From: Candidatus Moduliflexus flocculans
GTDB taxonomy: Bacteria; Moduliflexota; Moduliflexia; Moduliflexales; Moduliflexaceae
Direction of reading: 5' to 3'
Length of the DNA stretch: 53,099 nucleotides
Assembly (NCBI GenBank): GCA_000739515.1
Contig: DF820459.1
Location: 88,147-141,245 of the forward strand
Within the stretch, counting starts at the first letter, position 1. The number at the start of each line of letters is the position of its first letter. Below are positions 44,574 to 53,099 of the stretch, piece by piece. The notes below the pieces were generated by a model. The model was not told the DNA's origin and did no database searches. It saw only the letters and a program-made list of their open reading frames with translations. The translations under genes and the position numbers were made by a program.

Positions 44574-46442
44574 TCAATCTGAGCCGCTTTTTTCAAGTAT
44601 CCGCTTCAACTTTTCGATATCCTGCGCCGGCACAAATTTCCCCCGCCGAATCTTCTGAATATCCAGCAATTCATTAAAAAAGGCGTCTGCCTCTTCAACA
44701 TGTCCCTGTTCATACGCAAGAAAGGCAAGTTGCGCGTAGGACTCCCAGTGCATATTATCAATCGCTGTCTGCTGCTGAAAAGATGCCGAGGCCTGTCGTA
44801 AATCCCCCTGCCGTTGATATAATTCTCCCATGCGAAAATGCGTGTCTAAAAAATACGGAGCGCGTTTCAGGATGCGTTGATAGACAATCAGCGCGGATGC
44901 CTGGTCATTCAGGCGAACATAACAATCCGCAGCGTCATATAACACTTGCGTATCATAGGGATACGCAACCACCGATTTTCGATACCATTGCAGCGCAGAT
45001 TGCGGTAAATTGCTATTGTAGAGCATTCGCGCAGCTTTGGCATAATAGGCTGCTTGCAATAGTCGGTATTCGAAGACGCAAGGAAGGCCGAGTAATACAA
45101 TTGCGCAGAATACCGCAAGAGGCAGAAATGGTCTCAATCGCGCCGGCGTTACCGCTGCTGTGAATATGGCAGGCTCGCCGCCGTTCGCCAATCCAATGAG
45201 CAGCCAGAACAACGCGGCAATCACGGTATGCCGCAGATTTTGCATCAACAGGCCGTCGAGCAAGATGCCAATCAGCGCGGCGGCAAGGCCATAAAAGACA
45301 ACATCTTTCCGACGGAATAATAGCCGAAGCGCTTCGACAATCAGCCAGAGAAACAGGCCATAGCCAATTATCCCGCCATCGTGTAATTGTTCCAAATGCT
45401 CGTTATGTGCGTGCATCACGCGCGGATGCAAGGCCACGCCTCCCCATTTTTGGGCCATATCGCGTTCGTCGCGAATATAATTATAATAGATCGAAAATGT
45501 GCCGATTCCGTGTCCGAATAGAGGGGAGTTTTTTATCATGCGCCATGTTGTTTCATAAAACACCATGCGTTCGTTCCACGAAGAAGTTGTGGTCAGTTTA
45601 GTCGCGGCGCTCATTTTCAAAAATGCTGCATAACTGCCCAATAAAATCAGGATTACGAAAAGCGCGGAGAACCTGGCATATTTTTTCAAGATCACCAGGA
45701 ACGACTGTTTTAGCGCGAATACGAGAAACAGCATCAACGCGACAGCAGCGCAAAGCCACGAACCGCGAGTTTGGCTCATCAACAGCGCAATACCTGAGTA
45801 GATAAATATAAATCCCCAGAGCCACGCGCTGCGGCGGCGTTCTTGAAAGGCGCGGAGCCAACAGGCGGCGATGATTGGCAGGAGCAGCACATAAAAACCG
45901 CCGACAAGATTTGGATTGCCGAGCGTGACGAAAATCCTCGTTCCAAATGGGAGTTGCGAATTGAAATAACTGCCATATGGATTGAGAAATTCCACGCCGA
46001 AAAATTGGTTTGTTCCATAGATCGCGAGCAAGAGCGCAACAAGGCCGAGCGCCTGCAAGAGGCGCGTTCGAAAATGGTCATCCGACATCGCGGAAACGAC
46101 GAAAAAGAGCAGGAAGCAGCCACTAATATTCAACCAATAGATGCGATCCGTGTACGGGAAGATTGTAGCATTCAGGATTGTGTAAACAACATAGCAGCAA
46201 ACCGCAAGCGTGAGACGGCTCTTTCGAAACAGCGTTATTTGCGGAGAGAAAAGTGAGGCGAGCAGCATTCCGGCTGCGCACAATGCCATCGAGCAGACAA
46301 AGAGCGCATCTTTCGGTGTTTCGAACGGGCGGAAAAAGAGGCGGGATACCAACAGCGGCAGCGTGAACACGCAGAACAACAGCGTTCCTTTGACAGCATG
46401 GAGAAGAACTTTAACCCAGGAATTCAAAGGAAAACGCATCAT
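44574..46442 (-). CDS. O-antigen ligase-like (Wzy_C) membrane protein with C-terminal TPRs
   Basis: A ~622-residue polytopic membrane protein. About ten hydrophobic helices fill the first 420 residues. The large loop with GNPNLVGGFYVLLLPIIA, TRGSWLCAAVALMLFLV and GIGTFSIYYNYIRDE (the His/Arg-bearing loop of Wzy_C proteins is HNEHLEQLHDGG) is family-typical. The C-terminal ~150 residues form TPR-like helices (ALQWYRKSVVAYPYDTQVLY, then RMGELYQRQGDLRQASASF). Likely ligates or polymerises glycans at the inner membrane. ATG at 46442 was chosen; the frame continues upstream only into a terminator. Start uncertain because no ribosome binding site is seen. Confidence 0.78.
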   Translation of the reverse strand: MMRFPLNSWVKVLLHAVKGTLLFCVFTLPLLVSRLFFRPFETPKDALFVCSMALCAAGMLLASLFSPQITLFRKSRLTLAVCCYVVYTILNATIFPYTDRIYWLNISGCFLLFFVVSAMSDDHFRTRLLQALGLVALLLAIYGTNQFFGVEFLNPYGSYFNSQLPFGTRIFVTLGNPNLVGGFYVLLLPIIAACWLRAFQERRRSAWLWGFIFIYSGIALLMSQTRGSWLCAAVALMLFLVFALKQSFLVILKKYARFSALFVILILLGSYAAFLKMSAATKLTTTSSWNERMVFYETTWRMIKNSPLFGHGIGTFSIYYNYIRDERDMAQKWGGVALHPRVMHAHNEHLEQLHDGGIIGYGLFLWLIVEALRLLFRRKDVVFYGLAAALIGILLDGLLMQNLRHTVIAALFWLLIGLANGGEPAIFTAAVTPARLRPFLPLAVFCAIVLLGLPCVFEYRLLQAAYYAKAARMLYNSNLPQSALQWYRKSVVAYPYDTQVLYDAADCYVRLNDQASALIVYQRILKRAPYFLDTHFRMGELYQRQGDLRQASASFQQQTAIDNMHWESYAQLAFLAYEQGHVEEADAFFNELLDIQKIRRGKFVPAQDIEKLKRILEKSGSD

Positions 46443-46453
46443 AGCAAGACGCA

Positions 46454-46492
46454 ACAAAAAAACCTGACAGGTCAGCGTTGACCTGTCAGGTT
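46454..46492 (-). terminator. Intrinsic terminator of the lipoprotein gene
   Basis: A perfect 14-bp stem, AACCTGACAGGTCA / TGACCTGTCAGGTT, loop GCGT, with a run of A on the plus strand at 46454-46462 that gives a U-tract on the minus-strand RNA. It lies 17 bases past the lipoprotein stop and 12 bases upstream of the following ATG. Confidence 0.85.
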
Positions 46493-46509
46493 AATGAATT
46501 AGAAACGAA

Positions 46510-47322
46510 TTAACACATCGGCACGCCAGAGGCGTTGTTCGGGCATGACGGCAGGGCTTCGTCTTTTGGCATTTCAACCACTGCCGGCTCGCCGTTTGCA
46601 CCTGGCGAAGACTGTACTGTACCGTCTTGCACGAGCGGCGTCATCGGAATGCCTTGTTCTGTTGGGGTTGAACATGTTGAACTAATTGACCAAGTTCCAT
46701 AATTTTCAGATAGATTACTGCCTTCAAGGCATCCATTCAACGCCGTATATGGGCTCCACTCTTCATCTGTATTCACCTCTCCTAAATGAGTGGAGATACT
46801 TGTTGAGGTTGGAGTCAACGTCGTCATCTCCATTACATCATTCCATATTTCATTGGTGGCATCATTTTCATAAATTCCTGGATATGAAAACGCCAACACT
46901 TCGCCCATTGGTTTGGCAATGGATTCATCTGCTGTAATCGTGGTTGGAATCACCGCGGCATCGGTTAACACATGGTCGCCATACAGACCGATATAAATCA
47001 TCGTGGCTTTAGTTGCCCGGAAGATGACAGTGTAACACCATTTTTGCTCTGGATTCGTAAAACTTGGCGATGTGACACAATAAGGTACCACGTAATCTCC
47101 GGCTTGCGGCACGTTGATGACTAATACCCCCTGCTGAAAATAGACGCCGAAGCCATTCGGATTGCCCCCGCCGCCATAAAAATTGGCATTTTCTCTTGCG
47201 CCTGATAATGTCGGCCCGGTTGGTAATGAGGTTTGCTCGTCGTCAAACAACGTACATCCAGCGATCACGACGACTGCGGCGACTAACGTCAACCCTAACA
47301 AGACTCTGACAGCTTTCAACAT
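46510..47322 (-). CDS. Secreted lipoprotein of unknown function
   Basis: A 270-residue predicted lipoprotein. The signal peptide runs from MLKAVRVLLGLTLVAAVVVI to the lipobox IAGC, so Cys at ~23 would be lipidated. The mature part is acidic and Thr/Ser-rich, with predicted beta structure and at least eight Cys residues (YCVTSP, WCYTVIF, GCLEGSN, SSTCSTP, PSCPNN, PMC at the C-terminus), suggesting disulfides. No family recognised. The ATG at 47322 has GAGGAG upstream; a longer frame from 47373 is not supported. A strong terminator follows. Confidence 0.7.
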   Translation of the reverse strand: MLKAVRVLLGLTLVAAVVVIAGCTLFDDEQTSLPTGPTLSGARENANFYGGGGNPNGFGVYFQQGVLVINVPQAGDYVVPYCVTSPSFTNPEQKWCYTVIFRATKATMIYIGLYGDHVLTDAAVIPTTITADESIAKPMGEVLAFSYPGIYENDATNEIWNDVMEMTTLTPTSTSISTHLGEVNTDEEWSPYTALNGCLEGSNLSENYGTWSISSTCSTPTEQGIPMTPLVQDGTVQSSPGANGEPAVVEMPKDEALPSCPNNASGVPMC

Positions 47323-47743
47323 AACATTTCTCCTCAAAAATGAAATGTCTCGTCTTGCGAACGAGATATGCATAAAAAATAAATATGGTGAATACGCGTC
47401 ACAACATAAGACATGCTGATTGAAAATTGTGCCGGTGGCAAGAGATTTCTTTTATAAATGTTTTGACTGCTTCTAACAGCAAGAATAATAAAGGGTTCTA
47501 TTGAATGAAAAGATGTATTGACAAAAAATCACATGTGAAAAATATTTCCCATTTCATACAACTTAAATTATGAAAGCATGCGCGTATGATACTAACGGTT
47601 GTGGAAAGAGTCGTGTCATTATACCAATTGTCTTTGAGTAGATCATAAATTTCGTAGAGACGCCCCTCCGGAACGTCTCTACCATGACGAAACGAGTTTA
47701 AGGCAATTGGTATTACATATACGAACTCAGGAGGAAAGAAAAT
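47323..47743. other. Intergenic gap between lipoprotein and thioesterase
   Basis: A 420-base gap between divergent genes. It contains the composite palindrome at 47621-47713. A TTGACA at 47518-47523 with AATATT 17 bases later could be a plus-strand promoter, but it is ~200 bases from the thioesterase. A frame on the minus strand here shows no conserved features. Confidence 0.5.
47621..47713. repeat. Composite 93-bp palindrome with GTAGAGACG core (copy 3)
   Basis: Outer arms ATACCAATTG and CAATTGGTAT surround an inner hairpin (47654-47682, arms GTAGAGACG and CGTCTCTAC). The nested inverted-repeat design resembles a small MITE. The copy at 5250-5317 retains a TACCAAT start and the inner hairpin. 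Confidence 0.65.
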
Positions 47744-48499
47744 ATGCCAACGCCAATATGGAATGAATGGTTTCAGATTCACTCGTATCAGACCGATTTT
47801 CGCAGCAAGGCGACGATTCAGACGCTGTGCCGCTTCTTGCAGGAAACAGCGGGAAATCATGCCCGCGACCTTGGGTTCAGCGTCGAGTCGCTACAACAGC
47901 AGGGCTTAACCTGGATGCTGTCGCGCTTTCATGTGCAGATCGAGCGCTATCCGGCATGGCAGGAGCGCGTCCGCGTTGAAACGTGGCCGGCGCAGGCTAT
48001 CGGCTTTTACGGCATCCGCGACTTTTTCTATTTCGACGAGCAGGATCGCCTGCTGGCAAAAGCGTCGAGCATCTGGCTGATTATCGAATTGGCGCGGAAA
48101 ACGCCGATACGGCTGCCTGACAATATTCTCGGTGTGCACAAAACAGATCGACCTCGCGCCATTGATGACCGGTTCGATACGCTCTGGCGACCGAGTCAGG
48201 GGCAGATCGAAAAACGTTTCGACGTGCGGCACAGCGACATTGACCTGAATCAGCATGTCAACAACGTCAGTTACGTCGAATGGGCAGTCGAAACCATCAG
48301 CGACGACCTCTGGCGCAGCGCCGAGTTGACCGAATTAGAAGTGAGTTTCCGCGCTGAAGCGCTGACTGGGGATACTATCATTTCGCAAAGCGAGCAGACC
48401 GCCGACAATGACCGTCAGACCGTCCTGCACCGCGTGCTTCGCGCCTCGGATAAGCTCGAATTATTTCTCGCCCGGACGCGCTGGCGAGAACAATCATGA
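47744..48499 (+). CDS. Acyl-ACP thioesterase (FatA/FatB-like)
   Basis: A 251-residue double hotdog-fold enzyme releasing free fatty acids from acyl-ACP. The first domain begins [20 protein letters not shown], and the catalytic domain has the DxNxHVNN signature ([19 protein letters not shown]) with Asp, Asn and His in place. AGGAGG precedes the ATG. It stands alone between the lipoprotein and the toxin-antitoxin remnant. Chain-length specificity cannot be judged. Confidence 0.88.
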   Translation: MPTPIWNEWFQIHSYQTDFRSKATIQTLCRFLQETAGNHARDLGFSVESLQQQGLTWMLSRFHVQIERYPAWQERVRVETWPAQAIGFYGIRDFFYFDEQDRLLAKASSIWLIIELARKTPIRLPDNILGVHKTDRPRAIDDRFDTLWRPSQGQIEKRFDVRHSDIDLNQHVNNVSYVEWAVETISDDLWRSAELTELEVSFRAEALTGDTIISQSEQTADNDRQTVLHRVLRASDKLELFLARTRWREQS

Positions 48500-48836
48500 A
48501 GATTCGCTTTTTCTGAGTCGAATCAGCGTTTCGACTTCCTGAATAAGCTTCGGCAGATTAGGAGCATCGAAACTGATGTGAGGCGCAGGAATGCGATGAT
48601 GCTTGATGTCTGGCGGAATGTGCTTGTGATGCGGGTGCGTGCTTGCGGCGTTCGAGTAAAATATCATACGCGCCAGCCCAATCCGCCCAGTCAAGCACCC
48701 ATGCATCATTGTCCGGCTCGACGCCGCGCTGATAGAGTTCATAAAACGTTTCGGACAGAACGCCATATTTTCGCTCGAAGACTTCGAGGTCTTCGGTCAA
48801 CGCATGAATATCAGCAATAATATCTTGTAAGGTCAT
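48494..48836 (-). pseudogene. Collapsed toxin-antitoxin-like gene pair
   Basis: On the minus strand, a frame from ATG 48836 begins [20 protein letters not shown], typical of a small antitoxin-like protein (to about YDILLERRK). After that, sense coding shifts to another frame, which reads [20 protein letters not shown] and then [18 protein letters not shown] to the TGA at 48494. That second part resembles, from memory, the C-terminus of DUF6516/TumE-like toxins. The toxin's N-terminus is absent, so an internal deletion has joined the antitoxin to the toxin tail out of frame. Neither product is likely to work. The family call needs a search. Confidence 0.5.
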
Positions 48837-48979
48837 AGCGATTCGCTCCCATAGTTTTTATAAAAATGGGAGAACGCGCGAATTCTGTCAAGCATTTTGT
48901 CGAAGAAGGATGCCGCTGAACCGCCTCACGATTCGTTCTACGTCGGTTCACCTTGACAGAATTGCATCATATTGAGTAG

Positions 48980-49882
48980 ATGGTTGAAATGTTATTTCCA
49001 GAATTGGCTGCTCCCGTTCTCAAACGCGTCGTCAACGTGGCGTCTGTGCCGCAACGAAGCCCGTTTCGCTATCCGGGCGGCAAAACGTGGCTCGTGCCGA
49101 ACATTCGCGCATGGCTGTCATCTCTGTCTGCTCGACCGAAAGAATTTATCGAGCCGTTTGCAGGCGGAGGAATTATCGGCCTGACGGTCGCCTTCGAACA
49201 ACGCGTCGATCATGTGATTCTCGTCGAAAAAGATGAGCGCGTCGGGGCGGTCTGGCAAACGATCATTGAAAACGGCGATGGAGAACAACTGGCTGAAAAG
49301 ATCGAACAATTTCCGTTTTCTCCCGAACAGGTCAAGCATGTGTTGATGAAAGAACATCGCGTGCTTCTTGAACAAGCCTTTCGCACAATTATTCAGAATC
49401 GCGTCAATCGCGGCGGAATCATGGCGAAAGGCGCGGGAATGATTAAAAGCGGCGAACATGGCAAAGGGATCGCCTCGCGTTGATATCCGCACACGCTCGC
49501 GCAGCGCATCCGTGCTATTCATCACATACGCGACCGGATTTCGTTTGTATGCGGCGATGGATTCGACATCATCAAACAATTTTCGAATCGTTCGGATGTC
49601 GTATTGTTCGTTGATCCGCCTTATACGGCAGGACATGGAAAACGGGCGGGCGCTCGATTGTACGATCATGCAGACATCAATCATCAGGAATTATTTGCGC
49701 TGATGAGCGCAGTCAACGGCGCTTTCCTGATGACGTATGACGGCGCGTCCGATATTCGAGAGCTTGCGGCGCAATACGGATTCGAAACCCAAACGATTGC
49801 CATGAAAAATACGCATCACGCCGAAATGACGGAATTGCTGATCGGTCGTGATCTCTTATGGTTAAAGGAAGGAGATAGATAA
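48980..49882 (+). pseudogene. D12-class adenine DNA methyltransferase interrupted by in-frame TGA
   Basis: A Dam-type enzyme: SAM site SPFRYPGGKTWLVP (~27), motif I EPFAGGGIIGLTVAF (~60) and catalytic FVDPPYTAG (~210). The reading frame continues unbroken for 300 codons except for a TGA at 49481-49483, exactly where the family has a Trp in a G-x-x-S-R-W-Y-P-x-T-L motif (here ASR-stop-YPHTLAQRI). A single G-to-A change in TGG explains it. Truncation at residue 167 would remove the DPPY motif. Other genes in the window use TGA as stop, so recoding is unlikely. The downstream GT gene follows directly (stop TAA, then GTG). Confidence 0.75.
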
Positions 49883-51058
49883 GTGAAACTCGCAGTTGTC
49901 ATTCAGCGCTACGGCGCGGACATTACCGGCGGATCGGAATCGCATTGCATGGCGATGGTGGGGCGGCTCGCCCGTTTTGCCGAGGTGGAAGTCATCACGA
50001 CCTGCGCCAAAGATTACGTGACATGGAAAAACGATTATCCCGCTGGAACGGAAATGGTCAACGGCATCCGCGTCCATCGTTTTCCGACTGACCGTGAGCG
50101 CAAAATCCGCGTGTTTGATGAATTCTCGCAGCAGTTGTACACGCAGCCGCACACCTATTTCGACGAAGTCGAATGGATGGTGCGTCAGGGGCCATACTCG
50201 CCGGGCTTGTTCGAATTCATCCGCGCTCATGCCGACGACTACGACGCGTTTATTTTTTACACGTACATTTATCCGACCAGCTTTTTCGGGATGCAATACG
50301 TCCCGCACAAGGCGATTTTCGTTTCCACGACGCACAACGAGCCGCCCGTCTATTTCGACATTTTCCGCATGTTGTTTCATCTTCCGCAGGCGTTTTTGTA
50401 TCTGACCGAAGAAGAAAAAGCGTTGGCGCATTCGCTCTTTCACAACGAGCATATTCCGTATGAAGTGCTTGGGACGGGCGTCGAGGCGCGGCAGGATGCG
50501 CAGCCGGAAGCGTTTCGGGAGAAATTCGACATTCGCGGCGATTTTCTGATCTATGCCGGACGAATTGACGAGGGCAAAGGCTGCGGGCAGATGCTCGAGT
50601 GTTTCACGCGCTACAAAGCCGCGCACAATGTTGATTTGACAATGGTGTTGATGGGCAAAGCGGTCATGACATTACCGGATCTGCCTGACGTGCGGATGCT
50701 CGGTTTTGTCTCGGACGAGGACAAAATCAACGGCATGGCGGCGGCGAATGCGCTCTTGATGCCGTCGCAGATGGAAAGTCTTTCGATTGTGATGCTTGAA
50801 GCGTGGAGCGTCGGGACGCCGGTCATGGCGACGGCGCACGGCGCGGTCGTAAAAGGCCACTGCCTGCGCAGCAACGGCGGTTTGTATTACGGCGATTACG
50901 ACGAATTCGAGGCGTGCGTTGACCTGCTGTTAGAACGGCGCGATCTCGCCGCCGCGCTCGGCAGCAACGGCAAAGCGTATATCGAACAGCATTTTCAATG
51001 GGACGTGATTGACCGGAAATTGCTGAATATTGTGGAATTGGTTGTCAATAAAAGATAA
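49883..51058 (+). CDS. Glycosyltransferase family 4
   Basis: A 391-residue GT-B fold enzyme. N-terminal domain starts LAVVIQRYGADITGGSESHC with the acceptor-side Gly-rich loop. The donor domain has FLIYAGRIDEGKGCGQMLECF (~216) and the E-x7-E segment MPSQMESLSIVMLEAWSVGTPV (~290). Transfers a sugar from a nucleotide sugar to an unknown acceptor. Start is GTG at 49883, directly after the methyltransferase stop, with GGAAGGAG upstream. Cell-envelope glycan synthesis is plausible but not shown. Confidence 0.88.
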   Translation: MKLAVVIQRYGADITGGSESHCMAMVGRLARFAEVEVITTCAKDYVTWKNDYPAGTEMVNGIRVHRFPTDRERKIRVFDEFSQQLYTQPHTYFDEVEWMVRQGPYSPGLFEFIRAHADDYDAFIFYTYIYPTSFFGMQYVPHKAIFVSTTHNEPPVYFDIFRMLFHLPQAFLYLTEEEKALAHSLFHNEHIPYEVLGTGVEARQDAQPEAFREKFDIRGDFLIYAGRIDEGKGCGQMLECFTRYKAAHNVDLTMVLMGKAVMTLPDLPDVRMLGFVSDEDKINGMAAANALLMPSQMESLSIVMLEAWSVGTPVMATAHGAVVKGHCLRSNGGLYYGDYDEFEACVDLLLERRDLAAALGSNGKAYIEQHFQWDVIDRKLLNIVELVVNKR

Positions 51059-51062
51059 TAAC

Positions 51063-51110
51063 CACGAAACACACGAAAAAAGAGCATTGACAATTTTCGC
51101 GTGTTTCGTG
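51063..51110. repeat. CACGAAACACACGAA inverted repeat
   Basis: Arms CACGAAACACACGAAAA (51063-51079) and TTTTCGCGTGTTTCGTG (51094-51110), 14-base loop, just after the glycosyltransferase stop. It is the same kind of element as 17563-17640 and probably ends transcription. Confidence 0.6.
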
Positions 51111-51126
51111 ATGAATAATAAAACAA

Positions 51127-51238
51127 AACGGAATAAAATTAACCTATCAGACGGTTCAGCCTGTCGAACGTAATGAGATTCAGTTGTTTACCAATTTGAC
51201 GGAAGACGAAAGGGATATTTTACAACAACTTATCTAAA
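51127..51238 (+). other. Start-less open stretch, possible gene remnant
   Basis: The frame ending in TAA at 51236-51238 reads TVQPVERNEIQLFTNLTEDE and then RDILQQLI. It looks protein-like and ends about 34 bases before the kinase start, but it has no start codon after the upstream stops and no recognised family. It may be the end of a decayed gene. Low certainty. Confidence 0.25.
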
Positions 51239-51271
51239 AATACGCCGGATCGGGGGGATTCGGCTCACAAT

Positions 51272-53099
51272 ATGACACAGGGAGATATTGTTCGCGACAG
51301 ATATCGAATTGATGGCACGCTTGGGCATGGCAGCATGGGGATGACATATAAAGCGTTTGACCTTGCGACCCAGAGCCATGTCGCGATTAAACAACTCCAT
51401 CTGTCGCGGATGCAGGAATGGAAAACGCTGGAAATGTTCGAACGGGAAGCCCATATTTTACAGCAGCTTTCGCATCCACGCATTCCGAAATACTTAGAAT
51501 ATTGCTCGATAGATTCCGACGGCGGCACGCAGTTTTTGCTCGTGCAGGAATATGTCGAAGGCAAAACGCTGAAACAGCTTATCGAAGAGGGTTGGCGTGG
51601 CACGGAAGCCGATGTGCTCGACATTTTCATTGATTTGCTCGACATTCTGGTCTATCTGCATTCGCTGCGTCCGCCGGTGATTCACCGCGATGTGAACCCG
51701 AAAAATATCATCATTTCGCCGAATCTGCATGTCGCTCCGACGGTGAATGATGTCTATCTCGTGGATTTCGGCGCGGTGCAAGAGCGCATCCGCACGACCG
51801 TGCTGGCCGGAACAACGGTCGTCGGCACGTATGGCTACGTTCCCTTCGAGCAATTCAGCGGGCAGGCTGTCCCGGCGTCGGATTACTATGCGCTCGGTGC
51901 GACGCTGCTCTTCATGCTGACGCATCGCCATCCCTGGGAATTTCAGACCGACGAGATGAAACCGCAGTTCGAGCCGTTTTTGAAGCAATCGCCTGGCCTC
52001 GCCCAATTGCTGAACGGCCTGCTTGAACCGTCGGTTAAAAAACGCATCGCCTCGCCGGAGCAGATCAGAGACATCTTTACGCAGTACATCCCGTCATCGT
52101 GGTGGCATCCGTCCGACATGAAAAAGCCGGACGACACGAAGATCGAAAAGATCGCGAACGCGCCGGGACGCCTGAGTTTCCGCATTCCGAACCAGAAAAT
52201 CGGCATGACGCTGAAGCATACGGTGTTGCATTTGACGCCGGAGAGCCTTTTTGCGCAGGAAGAACTGCTCGGCTTTCATAGCGGCGAACTCTGGCGGATC
52301 CCGACGCTTGACGTCGAGCCGTCCGATTTGACCTGGTTTTTTGGGAATCGCAGCGGCGCGAACGGCCAATCGGTCTTGGGCATCAATCACGCCGGAGAAA
52401 CGCGCGAAATCGGCACACATTTGAGTAAAGCCGAAATTCAATGGCTCTCGCATGAAATTCAGGAATATCTCTGGGACGCGCAAAGCCAGCCGCTGCCGTT
52501 GACATCCGAGGCTGACGGCGAACGCGGCGGCCATGCTATGCGGAAAGCGCATGAAAAGCCGGTCGGGAGTCCTATCAAAAAAAGCTTCAAAGATCACAAT
52601 CAACTTCGCTTTCGCATCCCCAAAATGCTGCCGTCTGCCGAAGTGTTTGATACGATCCTGACGAGCGTAGTCTTTTTAGCGATTGCAAGCGTGTTGACTG
52701 GCCTTTCCCTATTTCTTATGTACGAAGAGCAAGAGCAGGGCTGGCTGTCGGCTTCGCTGATGCTCAGCGCATCAAGCGCCTTCTGGGGACTTGGTCTCGG
52801 CTGGTTAGTCATTCTGCTATCGCGGATTTTCGGTTGTACTGCGCTGCATCTTGCGCCGGATTGGATTAAAGTCAGCCGCCGCTGGTTCGGTTTCATCGGT
52901 TTTTCGCAACATATCCCGACCGCCGCGATCAGCCAATATGATGTGATTCGTTATTTTCGCAAACAGACGCTGCTATTAGGGATCAATTACGCCCAGAAAA
53001 CCGTGCCAGTCGCGTCCGGCGTCACGCCCGGCGAAAGCGAATGGCTGATTAAGGAAATCACCGACTATATTGCCCGTTTCGCCTCGCCGATTCCGCTGG
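51272..53099 (+). CDS. Ser/Thr protein kinase with C-terminal membrane region (cut by window edge)
   Basis: At least 609 codons, open to the right edge. Kinase domain at residues ~8-270: glycine loop LGHGSMGMTYKAFD, Lys in HVAIKQLHL, catalytic loop VIHRDVNPKNII, VDFGAV (DFG), then GTYGYVPFEQFSGQ and SDYYALGATLLFMLTHRHPW. All key residues are present. A ~180-residue linker follows. Two hydrophobic segments (FDTILTSVVFLAIASVLTGL and SSAFWGLGLGWLVILLSRIF, ~470-530) then lead to a C-terminal domain containing LAPDWIKVSRRWFGFIGFSQ. Hank-type kinases of this kind phosphorylate regulators; substrate unknown. ATG preceded by GGGGGG-type purine tract. Confidence 0.9.
   Translation, partial: MTQGDIVRDRYRIDGTLGHGSMGMTYKAFDLATQSHVAIKQLHLSRMQEWKTLEMFEREAHILQQLSHPRIPKYLEYCSIDSDGGTQFLLVQEYVEGKTLKQLIEEGWRGTEADVLDIFIDLLDILVYLHSLRPPVIHRDVNPKNIIISPNLHVAPTVNDVYLVDFGAVQERIRTTVLAGTTVVGTYGYVPFEQFSGQAVPASDYYALGATLLFMLTHRHPWEFQTDEMKPQFEPFLKQSPGLAQLLNGLLEPSVKKRIASPEQIRDIFTQYIPSSWWHPSDMKKPDDTKIEKIANAPGRLSFRIPNQKIGMTLKHTVLHLTPESLFAQEELLGFHSGELWRIPTLDVEPSDLTWFFGNRSGANGQSVLGINHAGETREIGTHLSKAEIQWLSHEIQEYLWDAQSQPLPLTSEADGERGGHAMRKAHEKPVGSPIKKSFKDHNQLRFRIPKMLPSAEVFDTILTSVVFLAIASVLTGLSLFLMYEEQEQGWLSASLMLSASSAFWGLGLGWLVILLSRIFGCTALHLAPDWIKVSRRWFGFIGFSQHIPTAAISQYDVIRYFRKQTLLLGINYAQKTVPVASGVTPGESEWLIKEITDYIARFASPIPL

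Noticed and set aside
47498..47860. Minus-strand gene upstream of the thioesterase
   Set aside because: It overlaps thioesterase coding sequence and a palindromic element and has no recognisable features.
49481..49483. TGA read as Trp or selenocysteine
   Set aside because: Several other genes in the window end in TGA (for example 3294-3296, 36774-36776 and 18294-18296), and no SECIS-like structure was noted after this codon. A single mutation is simpler.

Overview
The window reads as a chromosomal stretch of a Gram-negative, diderm bacterium using the standard genetic code (TAA, TAG and TGA all end well-supported genes). LptC/LptA/LptB proteins, a sigma-54 factor, a methyl-accepting chemotaxis protein, long hybrid histidine kinases, a Ser/Thr kinase and many intergenic palindromes point to a large-genome environmental lineage. 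The mix would fit a poorly sampled phylum such as KSB3/Modulibacteria, but that placement is a guess from gene content, not a measurement.

Layout. 1-440: end of an IS66-type transposase. 576-5248: two overlapping hybrid histidine kinases. 5350-6894 (minus): a UxaE-like uronate epimerase. 7420-11374: NADP-type glutamate dehydrogenase followed by both subunits of an Nfn-type ferredoxin:NADP oxidoreductase. 11621-18296: a sensor kinase, GNAT acetyltransferase, RNase HI, nucleoside hydrolase, threonine synthase, a phosphoribosyltransferase and a HIT protein. 18293-27306: the conserved series lptC-lptA-lptB-rpoN-hpf-ptsN-EIIA(Man)-HPr-EI, joining LPS export, sigma-54 and a regulatory PTS. The sigma-54 here carries about 250 extra residues.

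27333-37105 is the accessory island and the most unusual part. Three genes (a PLD-like/SNF2-type helicase, a RAYT/IS200-like transposase and an Eco57I-type DNA methyltransferase) are separated and flanked by roughly fifty copies of a short hairpin repeat. Its stem sequence exists in three forms with both arms changed together (ACGCC/GGCGT, ACCGC/GCGGT, GCCC/GGGC), while the GTA loop and a GGTATTGT-type tail stay fixed. The stop codon of each of the three genes lies inside a repeat. The methyltransferase also contains in-frame copies of a different palindromic repeat (PTPNPSQEGT units), and a second, diverged copy of its 3' end lies between repeats downstream. I interpret this as a REP/RAYT-type repeat system that has colonised, and may help shuffle, a restriction-modification-like defence module.

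37120-53099: a BLUF photoreceptor, NAD kinase, chemotaxis receptor, NagZ, tRNA-Pro(CGG), a DedA/VTT membrane protein, protein-L-isoaspartate methyltransferase, a short BshC-like protein, an O-antigen ligase-like protein with TPRs, a lipoprotein, an acyl-ACP thioesterase, a collapsed toxin-antitoxin remnant, a D12-class adenine methyltransferase interrupted by an in-frame TGA, a family 4 glycosyltransferase and a Ser/Thr protein kinase running off the right edge. Several families of short intergenic palindromes recur through the ordinary regions.
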